Shown here piece after piece: positions 23,925-36,900 of a stretch of DNA of 64,000 nt. The position numbers were made by a program, and so were the translations under genes. The DNA comes from Fasciola hepatica (Eukaryota > Platyhelminthes > Trematoda > Plagiorchiida > Fasciolidae), in the NCBI GenBank assembly GCA_948099385.1, contig CANUEZ040000198.1, forward strand, positions 2,308,501-2,372,500, given 5' to 3'. The notes below the pieces were generated by a model. The model was not told the DNA's origin and ran no database searches. It saw only the letters and a list, made by a program, of their open reading frames with translations. Within the stretch, counting starts at the first letter, position 1. The number at the start of each line of letters is the position of its first letter.

Positions 23925-26900
23925 ATTCCCATGTGCTATTTTACTCATTTGGATGGACAGATAAACCAGAATGTCCTAGTATTTGCTGGTTATATTATCT
24001 TTCAAAAACTATTGAAGTGGATGTGGCCAGTGAACTACGGGTGTGGAACAGCATGTCATATTCTACTCCTGAGTAGTGGCACGGATGCAGGGGCAGACTG
24101 AAATACATAGTGAAGTCAAAACTGAGATATTCAGTAGCATTCTGTTGGTTTTATTGTTATTATGACGATTTATCTGTAGTACTGGTGTGGAGTTCGGTGT
24201 GAGCTGCCGCCGCAGGAGTTGCACTTGCTGTATATGACCTCGCGGCCAACTGTCAGGTGGCATTGTGACCATTCGAGACCGTCCTACTCGAAATCAGATT
24301 GGATATACTAGTGCATTTTGTCACACTGGTAGCACTTCTAGATCGTCACCATTCATACTGTTCAACCCGTCAAGCACACAATGGTTGGTGAATAGTTTCC
24401 TTAAAGGGCTTTTCGAACTCCTGCAAGCTAACTCCTTCTCACTCGCGAGGGTCTACAGATATAGACTTAGTAGGCGGCAGAATCATTCTCGGATTCAACG
24501 TTGTTGAGACAAAGCTGGCCAAACAGCGGTTGAAAAAGGCCCAAGAATACAAAGTAAGCTCGCGAAGCAGTGAATACTGCAGATGAATACAAAGGTGGCA
24601 ATGAATTTCGCTGTTGCTGGAAAACGAGTTCAAGCCCTTCGCTTTGGTTGGGGCGTTATCGGACCTCTATGGCGTCATCACCCGAAAACCAACAGTAGTG
24701 ACGTGAAAACTAGAGAATCGAATTTGTGATCACGTGTTCCCTGAGTAATGCTGTTGCCAAAGCAGTGAATCACGAAGCCATCAGTGTATGACATTACAAG
24801 GATCATCAGTTTTACTTCCGCAATGAGCCCCACATTGGTGGAGGATTCTTTCTAGTTATTATTTGAAGGACATAAGGAAACTTGCATAAACACTGTATTG
24901 TTATCCTCTCAGTGATTAGATCTTTGGCCGCTGATGCGACAGCTCATCGTGGTAGCAAGTCTTCGCTACACTTACAAAAGCTATTTCGCTCGGTGAAGAT
25001 TTCTAAGTTCAGCTGAAGAACAGGTGGAGCTAATTCAATTAATCAAAGCGAATCACGTTTAGCATCACATAATTTATAAGGGGCTTACATTTTATACTCA
25101 CAGTGTGTAAAGTCTTTCAAAATATAAACGCCTTTATTGAACAAAGGACAATTTAAAAATGTTAAGATAACAGGATATTTGCTTTCGCGTTCAGGCTTCA
25201 GGAATTTTAAACGGAAGTAACTACTCCTTATAATTAACCCACCTTGCCTTATTTACTCAACTACAGAATGGTAGGAGAGCTGTTATATATTTTGACAAAA
25301 CAAAGTTCCCCGAAGTCGTAAGCTAATTCAAGCAATCAGATAATAACAAGTCTTCTATTACATCTGACAAACTAATTATTTCTATTTTGTTATCAGCGAG
25401 TGCTGAGCATTGGTGATGCGTGAACGAGCACTAAGGTATTTTGATCGGAGAAAGGTCTGCCACTCGGTCAGCATTCACATATATTCAGCTCCAAACTTAA
25501 AAATAACATTGGCGTAAAAACTTCTAGAGTTCTATTCGGCTGACATCCTGGTTTCATAAATTTACTCAATAATTTAAATTTAAACTGAACTTTGAGTTTT
25601 CTGAACATACTGATATCTTACCCAACCTCTCCGACTTTTCTAACTATGTATCCACCGAATCTCGCTCCACATCCAATTTCGATCTTTCTACGCAACGCGT
25701 CATTCATTTATTCTGAGTTAAATCTGTTAGATACCTCGTAGTAAGGGTAAAAACTAATTGCCGCTATTCTGATTTTGTCCAGTGTGTGTAGCAACTATCC
25801 CGATTACTTGGACTTGGTCTCACTGGCCTTACGCATTATATGGGCTGTACACGGCGAAGAGGAGTAAAACAAATTCCAGTCATATAACAGAGTTCTCCGT
25901 AATTTTGCGGTTCTAAATGAAGCAATACATAGAAATACATAAATGCTAATGACTCACAGCCAGATGAGCAACCAAGAACAAATTTTTCTTACAATCGAAA
26001 AGTACTGTCACTGAACAGCAGAGTCAGGAATATAAACCTAGAATGTTCAAGCACTATACATCAACAAAACATAAGTCTGCACTGTGTCAGTACATTAGAA
26101 ATGGAGTAGATCATAAATGTTGGAGGCTCAAGATGCACGTATACGCTACTCTCGAGTAGGACAAATGAGAATGTCATCAGAATACAAAGTACAAAATAAT
26201 AATTTGCAGTGTACCCGAATTGCGTTCTCCTGTCATTCGAATATGAGGGCTTGAGCAATTCTGAGATAAGTCTGCTTTCATATATTACTTTGTTTCTGAA
26301 TGCCTTTTACCAAATTTACTCTGCCTTCTACATGGAACTTCCTTTATGATCGAAGCAAGATTTCAGTCTCATTTACTGTTACTTCTTAACTCATTCCGAA
26401 ACAATTTTCACCTGTTCGATAAAGTGAGTGATTTGCATGGTAATGCCAGTAAACTAATTGATGGTTTCACCTGAAGTTGCGTATGATCCACTCGAAGGTA
26501 TAACGGTTTTACATCAATGTGAGACGTCCAAAGACTACTCCATCGTTAGCAAGGTATACCCAATTTCGCACAGTTCCACGTAGATTTATTTATAGTCATC
26601 TACTCTACACTTGGCGAATCATGAACAGTGAATGAAAAAATTGATTACAGTACTGGGTGGTTTCTGTTTTGCTTCCGCATCTTGGATGAAGTGCATCTTC
26701 TTTTGGGTATCACCAGATGGTTATACTGGAAAAGTTGGTCAAGGAAAAACCACATGACTGTACCACTAATATTATTGTCCACAATTCTGCAACTCCTTAA
26801 GCTGAATCTAATGTAAAATGTCGGATCGGTAGAAAAGCTAGAACTTTTCTGTTTTCAGGTAAAACACATCCAGTTAACCATGAAAATCAACGCCCGTCTT

Positions 26901-29900
26901 GGGCTTGACATCATGGTGTAACGAACTTGACTTCACGATAAGTCGGATTTCATTGAAGAAAGCTATGAAACCTGTACCCAGTAATTTCAATTCCACCCTG
27001 AGAGTTTTGAATTTCTATTTTGGCAACTGGGATCAACGACAGTAGTTAGCCTTTGGGTTAACCTTAGGCCAGATAACCTCCATGTAATAAAAACCATCGA
27101 CTTCGGTATTTACGAATCACTAAACCTAACGTGCAACTGTCATTCCAAAAGAGGTCACTTGAAGCTAACTACTTTCTTAAAGTCGTGTTGGTGGTTTTTT
27201 TACGGATGTCGACTCGATTTTGTGAATAATCTGATGAATTCGGTCTAGTTGGCATGGATCAACCCAAGCTTTGCGCAACTACGTAGGCCTACTACTGATA
27301 TATAAACGTATTGTATGCTCCGTAAAACTTGGAAACCCGACTACGAGGCAAAACTAAGTATTTCATTGCAAACGTGCTGAATAAGGGTCATTTAGGTTGA
27401 AAGAATCTTTGCCTGGTTACCGGCATTTTCCGCATCTACGTGTTATTGGGAGCTTAACATTCACATTTTCCTTAGTTTTCTGATTGTCCGATTTGTAGAA
27501 ATGGATATCCACAAGTGCTTATGAATTGTTTCAGTTGTAATTGACAGACCGAGAGTCAGGTTTTATGGAATATGCTGTAGTTGCGATTTCTAGTGTGTGT
27601 ACGTCTACCTTTCGATATGATGTTCTCGACATCAAATACGTTGTACCTGTGATTCCCACTGATTTTGTCGGATAGTTTATTTACCACCTTTCCAAATGTC
27701 TCAGTAAGCGTTGCAATCAGGATCTGCGAATAAAGAATGACAATAATTATAAATCGCAATTATCCATTTTATCGGTCCTTGGTTCTCTAAATGTTGTGCA
27801 TTTTCCAACACTCTGCGACACCTCTTTGGATCAAGTAATATTCAACTGCTGGAGTATTGACAAAGTGTCTAAACTTACCTCCATCAGCACTTATTATTTT
27901 TCGTCATTTCTTCAGCCTAAAGATGCACTTGAAAGAGCATCTTTGACCAACCCTCCTACAGCTCGTGCACTTTCTCCAACCTGCTTGAAACCCAGTCTCA
28001 TTCATTTTAGCCTTGGCTTTGATAAACTCCACTTTTCAGCTAATCTCAATAGCAGCCAGTATGTCGATGATGTAGATTTCTGATTTCCTTGTAAGCAAAA
28101 TGATTGCTTGGATTTCTTCACAAAGGCTTCTGTGAACCCCGTTTATTTTATCTCTTATTCATTTTCTCTTCGGACCTAACAAACTCTCCAATTTCACGAC
28201 TCGGACTTCCGCAATGGCTGATTGTCGATGGGTTAAATCAATCCGGAGTGTGTAGTTGAAATTGGTATCAAGCTGCTTCCAGCTTATGATACAACTTCCA
28301 AGCTAATTATTGATGAAATGGCCTTTTCTCTGCATTGATGGAGTGAGCGATGCCGCTTTCGGAATTCCGATTATCTCCGGGGAGAGACTACTTTCAGAAG
28401 TCCGCAGGATTGAATCCTAAGGGTATGATTTGGGATACCAGGGATACGGGCAATTGAGCCTTTTTTAGGGACCATGTCAATAGTTGGAAATGGACTGCAT
28501 TCTGCAGAAGTGTTTGTGGGACAAACTTTCAAAAACCTTTGGCAGCAAAAATAATGCGCTGTTGAATCCCGAGGAGCACTTGGAAGTATTTGGTCTCAGT
28601 GGCGAAGTTAAAGTTTGGAGAAGACTAGGTCACCGTTTTCGGAAGAAGGGAGCCAAGTGTGGAACCTCAAGGCATGTGAAAAGCAGAATTATCATAAATG
28701 ACACATGGTTGAACCACCATTGTGATTTCACTGTGACCATTCAGGGAGGTGTATTTTAAAGCGTTGTAAACGCTGAATAGGCAGCCAAGAGGCTGAAGAA
28801 GAGCAGTGAAGAAATCAATGTTGCATATCCATTACGATTGTGTCTATGAGTGTATGCCCTTTAAGTCTGTTTCAATACAGCAAGGAATGAAATACCTTGA
28901 CACATTTTCTGTCAGATATGACGGAAATACAAACGCCGGGATAATCGGTTCTACTATTAAACCACAGAATAGATTTTATTGCCATACTCTACTATACAGG
29001 ACTTCTATAAACATGCTTGAACATGCCAACCAAAATTACTTCACGGAATCCGGGCCAATAACTTACGGCACAATGGCGGTGTCTCACCACGGGTCAAGGC
29101 TGAGGCATTTCTATATTTGAAACGCAAATAAACCAAAGCTTAAATCCTGTGTTAAGTAATAGCAAGCGCGTCCGTCATAGTTGTGAAAAGGTTTACAACT
29201 AAAAAATGAGCTCGAACTCGGAAGCATGAGAGTTTGCTGATTCACAAATCCCACAAATGAGAACAACGATGCAATGTGAATAATTGTCATATTTGAGTGG
29301 AGTGAGAGAGAGAGTGAATAGGTTCTCTCTTGTCGACTGCCACATGTCGAGTGTGAATATGTTTGTGCACAAATGCGACCATTTAGGGAAATTGGACAAC
29401 CCAGTATGTTTTGTTTGATTGTTTGCTTGTTTGTTCCATTGGGAAACAGGTGAGACTTTTCCAATTTGCTATTTTCTCTAACTTGTTTGGAAATATGTTC
29501 AAGTGAAATGACTACAAATTGGTTTCATGTGGACTTTTGTGAGTAATCAGCAGTCCATATTTATCCCATGTGAATTTGGACTGGAAAATCACATGGATCA
29601 TTCTCAGTTCTTATTCATTCATGTATTGATCACGTTGAAGAGGCCGATCAGACTGTCAATCGTCCAATTCGTGATCGGATGGAAGTTGGCAGTCGATCAA
29701 TATGCACTTCTTCCAATTACGAACAAGTGAGTGAGATCAAACACGTGTACAGAGTGCTGATAAACTGTTCATTGGTCAGATGAGCATTGATTTTCCATAT
29801 TGGACCATTTGATGGCCAACAAGTAGATGAATGTGCTATTGCACAGAATGATCAAATTTACAGCTCACTTCGAATAGTTCACAAGATAACATAAATATAC

Positions 29901-31632
29901 TTTTGATTTGTGTTTTCATGATCGAATCATTCGAGTATTTGGATCTATCTAACAAGGGGGAATTTGTGAGCGGATAATTTCAGTGCCCAGGATTTTTTTG
30001 TTATTTTCAATTATAATATCCAACCGGATCGTGTTTATTTGCGTTAGCAAATGAGTGTGGATATAGAAAACAATTCGGAAAAGTGTTCGTCTATTGGACA
30101 CAGTGAAGTATTCAAATGCGGGTTGTTTGTTGTAGCAGAGACCAATTAAAATGGAACGAGAACGCAGTAGCATGATCCTTATTGTTCCACACCATCCATC
30201 AAGTGAATCACGCTGAACAAATGAACGAGACCAATTTGCAAGATAATCAGTAATACAGCCCACCTTGTTTACCGTCCTCTGGCACTACAATCAACAAAGA
30301 TTAAAAGGATGTTTTCGCAATGTTCTTGTGTTACTTTCTTTCAAATTTTCTCGTTTTTCTTATGTACTTTTGTTCCATTTTTTGGTTCGTTTTGATTTGC
30401 TTTCGTCTCATGTATGTTTATTTTTTTTCTTTTCCTTTCCCCGTTCTCTTCTTATTGATCGGTTGAAATGTTTTCGTCTTGTGGGTGTAGCTTAATATTC
30501 AAGCATCATTTCGAACTTCTATTGCACACTATATGACCAGTTAATTTTTTTATAATTTACTCACTCTTCCCGTGAATTTACACTCTCTCTTTTGGCCAAC
30601 TGCTTGAGGTCACCTTGGCAATTTTCTCCGATTGTCGTAGGTATTTGGCGTAATTTGTCTACTAATTTATGTTTGTACTGTTACGGGAAATAGGAGCACA
30701 TCGGGATATGTCAGAATATCTCAAACGACTCAACTTTATATCTTAAGCCCAATGTAGCTCTATCCTAGCCAATATTGCGAACTTATCACACTAATAAATT
30801 TGATCAACACCAACTGCATGGTACTGAAATAATTAAGTGGTATTTTCCGAATATACTACTATGTTTGGTAATGTGGTTCATTAAGAATTGATTACCAATT
30901 TCGATTCGACTTACCTGCTTGCTGTGAGTACAGCAAGCACAATATGACAATCAAGTACGTGAAGGATTTAATTTTTGGTCTTATAGGACCTATTTTTGCG
31001 CTTTTATAGTACACACAACTGCAGCTTGGGCTAGTCTATTGGTAAGAAATTATTTTCACCTAATTTCTGTATATGTTTTACAATTCAATTTCCGCTTTCT
31101 TTGATTGGATGAAATGAAATTCTGATCCTAAGTGGAGGGTATCCACTATTCACTTTTCTTGAAAATGAGGTTCGTCTGTTTCAAAGGTACAAGTACATGC
31201 AAGGGTCATTAGATTAGTTGGTGATATAGCTCAACTTATAAAGTCAGAAAATTCGGAGGCGGATGTAATCTCTTAAATTTTTCTTCCGTATAAATTACAT
31301 AATTGTTCAAAACACGTGCGCAGATGGCCCTCATATCCTACTTTTCTAATGGATGTTGATGGCGGGCACGCTCAAAGGTTAAGCTGTCTACTGCATGTCA
31401 TTTCGACAAATTATCTGATAAGTTCAACAGATTTTTCACGAGCAAAGTTTATATTTATTTCTAAATGATTTTACCCAACTGAGAAAAATTAGAAATGCCT
31501 TAGAACAAGATTATTTGTATTCATGTGTCGATTCTGAGAATGTATATTAGAACTGACAAATACTCACTCCATACGTTCTTTTTTCAAATGATTAATGTAG
31601 TTGTATATGTTGATCGTATAGTCACGACTGCT
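23925..31632. other. AT-rich DNA without a recognised gene
   Basis: Only short, mutually incoherent open frames occur. One stretch near 24440-24550 reads GGRIILGFNVVETKLAKQ on the + strand and runs into AAAGTAAGC, a possible splice donor. It is too short to call an exon. A frame at 27796-28083 ends SSQYVDDVDF, which recalls an RT Y-x-D-D box, but no other RT motif is near. Nothing else could be named. Confidence 0.5.
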
Positions 31633-31880
31633 CCTCAGATCCGAATCTTTCAAGCGGTAAAATTAGTTCAGGTCGTCGGATCAATAATTTACACTGAGGG
31701 AACGAGGACGAATATTTCATGGGGAACCTTTGTTAAACTCGGGCTCCCTAATTCTATAACTTGAAAATTAGATCAGTGTTTCTGATGGATGAAAACCTGT
31801 CATTTTGTTTATTTTCTAAAAATCAAGAAGTGACATACACTGAAAAAATACGTGTAATGATGTCACTGATATAGATAAGC
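31633..31880 (+). repeat. Dispersed repeat family member a
   Basis: CCTCAGATCCGAATCTTTCAA at this start, CGAATATTTCA, GGCTCCCTAATTC and TGTAATGATGTCACTGATA recur in the same order and spacing near 40384-40600. Identity is patchy, so this is an old interspersed repeat of unknown type. Boundaries are approximate. Confidence 0.6.
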
Positions 31881-32483
31881 AGCTTTTGTGATTAACCATG
31901 GCACAAATACGCAGAGGACAAGTGATAGCTCGACTGATATCCGCTGATTCAAGTATTTGACTGATAAAGTACACCGTGAACTGTTGCATTGATTTCTTCC
32001 AGATGACCAACCGAATGGTTTCCACACAATTCAATACAACCCAAAATGTTGGTTAAGAACAAAGCCAAAGTCACCCGCTCCCTACGCTTAAAGTCAAATG
32101 AATACCAAATCAACATGCTGAATGCCGTATTGCACTGCGTGATATCGTGTACCTGTTATCAGATTACGGGAAGCAAAGTCCAACCGAGATATTCTTCTAC
32201 TTGCCCATGCTCATTCCAGCTAGTTTCTTCTGATTTACACATGTATTACGTCTCTGCTACATACATTGAATGAACCACTTCCTGATTAATATCGTCTAAA
32301 ATTGGCAAATAAAATGGCAGATAGTTCGCCGCCATAGATATTTGCATGGATATTGGTTCATCATTTGTCAAGTAATAAATGATTCTTCATGCAGCTTCAA
32401 CGCTCTACTTACCACTGATAACCATGGAAGCACTGTACAGCTGTTTCATCCTTGTTGTACTCATCAGCAGTGCACATCCACCG

Positions 32484-32752
32484 GAAGGGTGCTATATCAT
32501 GGAGTGTAGATGTTGAACAAACCGTTGAGAGCCAACCCGGATAGCCTTGTGTTGTTAAGGTGTTTGATTGACAATCGTTCACCCCGGGTTTCAGTCCCCA
32601 TGGGGGCTCGCTCGATGTACACTACTCATGATTTCCTTAGAGGATGAAACAGCTGTACAGTGCTTCCATGCTTTTCAATGGTCAGTTGAGCGTTCAAGCT
32701 GCATGATCAGTCATATTATACGAATCTAATCTCTTGCTACTCAATTGCTAAC
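32484..32752 (+). repeat. Isolated diverged copy of the 403-bp satellite unit
   Basis: From AAGGGTGCTATATCATGGAGTG to TGCTACTCAATTG this stretch is colinear with the array monomer, covering about two thirds of it including the A box (TAGCCTTGTG), B-box region, TTAGAGGATGAAAC motif and TTTT. It differs at many positions from all array monomers. Notable changes are ACCCCGGGTTTCAGTCCCC instead of the array's GTTCGAGTCCCC. The first 80 or so bases of the monomer and its last 60-70 are absent. It is a single unit about 16.5 kb from the array edge, as a dispersed SINE-like insertion would be. Confidence 0.9.
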
Positions 32753-33937
32753 TAATAAATGGGTTTATTTTGCCTGGATCATTTGCATGAAAGTTTCCAT
32801 TTGGTTGGACATAATCTATTTTAAGTGAACGTTCGGGTTCGTCTCCGTTGCCACTGATTAGTTATCAATCCAGCCCAGATGGGAGGCACACAGCACTGCC
32901 ACACAGGTTTCTCAATTTTAATCGCATTCGTCAATCAGTAGATCGTAGAACAATGCCCACCGGAGGTCAAGGGTAAAAATGACCGTCTGTTCACATTCTG
33001 ACTGGCTCCTTTATTCAAAATGTATCACTCACATAGGATATGCGGTGATAATAAACAAATCCTTTCCTGCGAACTTATTGCCTCAACTTCCATTGATGAG
33101 CGCCTTTCCTGGTTGGCTAGTGTATAGCAACTCGATTGGCTGATGCGGGTTCGGTCGTTTCAGAAAATAGTTGGTCCCAATCTTGTTCTCGATTACGGAC
33201 GGGAGAAGGTGTGTTGTCTTATCACCGAAGTAGGACTTCTTTGTTTGTGCCTTCTACTGCCCTCACGGTTGTGAACCCGTAATGAGCTATGCAAGCTTTC
33301 AAGCATAGTAATACAAAAAGCGTGCAGTTCATAACTAAGCTTAACATTTTTTTCAAATACCCCATAAATCTTTGGGGATATGAGATCTTACGTCTCATGT
33401 TACCAAACTGTTTAGGTGGTTTTCAACTACTTGTCGAACTTCTGCAATAAGCTTCACACATATTTATCACTCCATTGATGAATTCCAGTCACTCAACATG
33501 CTTTGCTGGTAGCTCCCATTCTCACCCATCAAAATACCGAGTGCTAATGTTCCTCAGTGACTGGATACTACCTTTCCTACCCAATACATTCGAAACGCAG
33601 AACACTGATAACAAAGAGCGAACGACGAAAGGAATACTCCTGGAATGTGACCGTAATAGACTCATCCCAGTGCTTTCACCAGCAACCCACTGAACATCGG
33701 AGTTCTGAAGGAGGAAATAGGTAACGATATGTTGGCATTCTGTTTACTCTTGTCGACAGCCAAATTTAAACATTTCAGTGAAATGAACCTTACTGAACGG
33801 AAGTTACCCGGAAAACTTTTGAAATAAAACCAGAAGTCGACACTGACGAGCAAGAAAATACCTGTGGTCAAAGAGGATCAGGTTTTGTCACTTTGCCGTT
33901 TAAAATTCATCACTTTTATAATAAACATATTTGAAAA

Positions 33938-33974
33938 CCGGGCAGATGCTCTACCAGCTGAGCTATCGCGGTCC
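33938..33974 (-). pseudogene. tRNA-like SINE head fragment (5' half of a tRNA)
   Basis: Read on the - strand, ACCGCGATAGCTCAGCTGG followed by TAGAGCATCTGCCCGG forms a clean tRNA D-arm with a perfect A box (TAGCTCAGCTGG, 33954-33965). No B box, anticodon arm or T arm follows at the expected distance, so this is a truncated tRNA-derived head and not a functional tRNA. It is a different tRNA-like sequence from that in the satellite. Confidence 0.7.
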
Positions 33975-36900
33975 GGACAGTCCGGTGTGAATAACGCTAG
34001 TGATTATTCGATAAGGCTCGCGGCCGACTTTTCGATGTGAAGAATGCAAGTGGATTTTCCAAAAACATACGATTTAGGCTCCTCATGTCAACAATACATT
34101 CTCTGAATATTTGAAAACCTCAATAAGCCCAAATACACATCTGCGAAGCGATGCAGTTGCAATGGCTGCAGGTGACCAGAGGGTTTGATTCTCTAAAATC
34201 ACTCAAACAATCAGACTGATCCTAATGTCTCACATGGAATCTATCAGTTCAGTTGCTGCCACGGTGACGTATGCGTTGACAGAATGGACCACTGCTCGGT
34301 TCAAAGAGTGTCAAAACTCATGGCAGATTGACTGTCAAAAATGATGGGACAACCCCCAGGGGCCACGCTTCATTGCATCGGGCCAAAAATTTGACTTGAA
34401 TCAGTCTTACAGAGTAGTGGTACACAACTGAATAGCGAAACTATTGGCGTACGGCGACGCGATTCTTATAATGATGCATCAACTACCTCTCTGTACAAGA
34501 ACATGTTGGACACAACACTTTTGTTTATTTAGGCATAAACACTGCGGAACTCAGTCTCCCTTCCTTACGCATTGTAGGAGGTTAACTCCAGGATACTGAA
34601 CTGGAATGTTGTGTTCTCATCAACGCACCTTCATTTGTACTGACGTTCTGAGTCCACGGCCGGCCAGAGTACGCGAAGTGCTAATCTCTCGGACCTATAT
34701 CCCATTTCTGTTTATATGATCAAGATGAAAAGGACACAGCACATTAGACAGGAGATCTAATTCGGCGCCTTCTTAGAATTGTTTATTATGGCAGTATTTT
34801 CGTTTGAATCAATCAGCGGCGTTCCAAACACTGATTTCACCCAGAAACTCCCGGTGGTGCAATCACCAGTCACAAAAACAACTGTTGACGGGATATTCGG
34901 AATTGGTCATGCATTTTTCCCATTTCCATCATTGAGTTTATCAACACAGAACTAACCGGATATACGTAAATGGTTTAGAAATATCGAAGAAACACAGTGT
35001 CGTATGATGGTGGCCCTTCGGCCGCAAGATCATCACACATGTGCATGCTCATGATTCTCAGTTCAAATGTGTACTTAATCGTTGGAAATTTCAGCGATTT
35101 GAACGATCTTATTCTCCGTACGGAATACGAGCAGCTTGAATCATACTGCAACAAGAACCGTGACTCAGTGACAATGTTGATGACCAAATTATCTAGGTTT
35201 TACTTTCTGCCGCGTTCACAGATTCTCGTTTCGTAAGAATCGCGGAGGATGGTTTATCGCCTTGCCTGAAGGTATTTGGTGTAAGTTTGTTCAGGTGCTT
35301 GTTATGCACTCGAGTTATCGAATGGCTTCTTCTGTTATTATATGCAAACCAAAACAGATGAAAAGACATCGCTCCATTGTTCTTGTGAATGCTATCAATT
35401 CTTCCGCATGTCTTATCGGGTCCAGAGACGTTCCCCTGGGATTTTTTCTTTCAAATTTTAGAGCTAATTTATTATTTCTCTGTACCTCGTTTGTGGAGAG
35501 TTCAACCGTTCTCAGCCGAAATTCTTGATGCAGTTTGGTATAAATGACCTTGTGAACCTCTTTACTGGGACTGATACCTACACTGGTCTGTACTCCAATA
35601 ATATTCTTGATTCAGTTTGGGCTACGCATAGACATCCCCTGGGGACATCGGACCCTGCTACGAAGTAGCTCTCCCTTAAGGTACTCGGAAAATCGCCACT
35701 CGTTTTCCTAATTACCACAAGCTATTCCACAGTATTGATCGACAAAACACTCTCGATCATCTTCCACACAACAGAATAAACCCCTTAATCATTGGAATGT
35801 CATTTGATCATGTTTTCAACTGGTAAAAGTTTACAAAACACTGAGGTAGGTCATCCATCATGGATGGAATCCAAGGCGTCCTTAAGGACACAATCCTGTC
35901 CCCTGTTCCCAACCCACACTTCCTGCATGCCTGTTAGAGACTGATCTTTCATGACGAATTGTAAAGAAGAAGCTGTATTCGAAATCCAATCTGATATCTT
36001 AGATCTTTAGCATTGGTTCAAAGTTCATAGCCTCAACTCAAATACATACAAATGATCAAACTTTCTCATTTCTATTTTCAAAGGTTGTGGGCATGTGAGC
36101 TTGTTGGAATTCAACTCGGATATTCACGAAGAAAATATCCCCAGTAGGAAACTGTTATTTGCCAAATACCCCGAGGTTTCGATCACCCATTATATTTATG
36201 GACTAAACACGTTGCCTGCCGTTTACCGAAACTTAGGAGACTAACCTGCAATCTTGCATGCACATTATCTCAGCATTCATATTCTTTTCCCGTGTCATTT
36301 CCTGGTTAACGAGCCGGAGACATCACCACAAGGGAACTTCTCATGCACTTATCTCATGCTAGTAGTATACCTAATAGAGATCTCACAGACTTCATTTTAT
36401 CATATCATTAGAAAATGCGATTATGATTCTTCGAGAGAGTTTCGTACGACTAACATCACCCGATTCACGAGAAAATCAGCTATTGTTCTCTTTTACTCCA
36501 TTCGTATTAGTAAATATGAAACTAGTTATAAGCATACGACTGCCAGACGTTAATCCATCGTCACCTACTTTGCTTGCTTCCTATATAATCCTGAACACAT
36601 CGACTCTGAACTTAGACAGCTTGGACAGCTTTGCACTACTGAATATTCAACCACCGGGGTGCAAACATCAACGGCTTGATGATGATTGACTTCACTGGAA
36701 GATCCGACTACCTCAGTCTTGTTTCCTAAATAACCCACTTATATCCAACTAGTCAAAGTTAGTCGCAACTGTTGACCAAGAACTAACTCACTGTCACTCG
36801 TTGTTTCAGAAAATTAGAATCATGTCCGCTTTTATATTTCACCAGCTGCATTCTGTCCTGGTATTTCCATACATTTAGGTTCGATATTCACATGTGAAAC

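Noticed and set aside
27796..28083. SSQYVDDVDF as a reverse-transcriptase catalytic box
   Set aside because: No other RT motif lies within reach in any frame; a lone Y-x-D-D-like string is expected by chance.
33938..33974. Functional tRNA gene
   Set aside because: Only the acceptor 5' strand and D-arm are present; there is no anticodon arm, T arm or B box.
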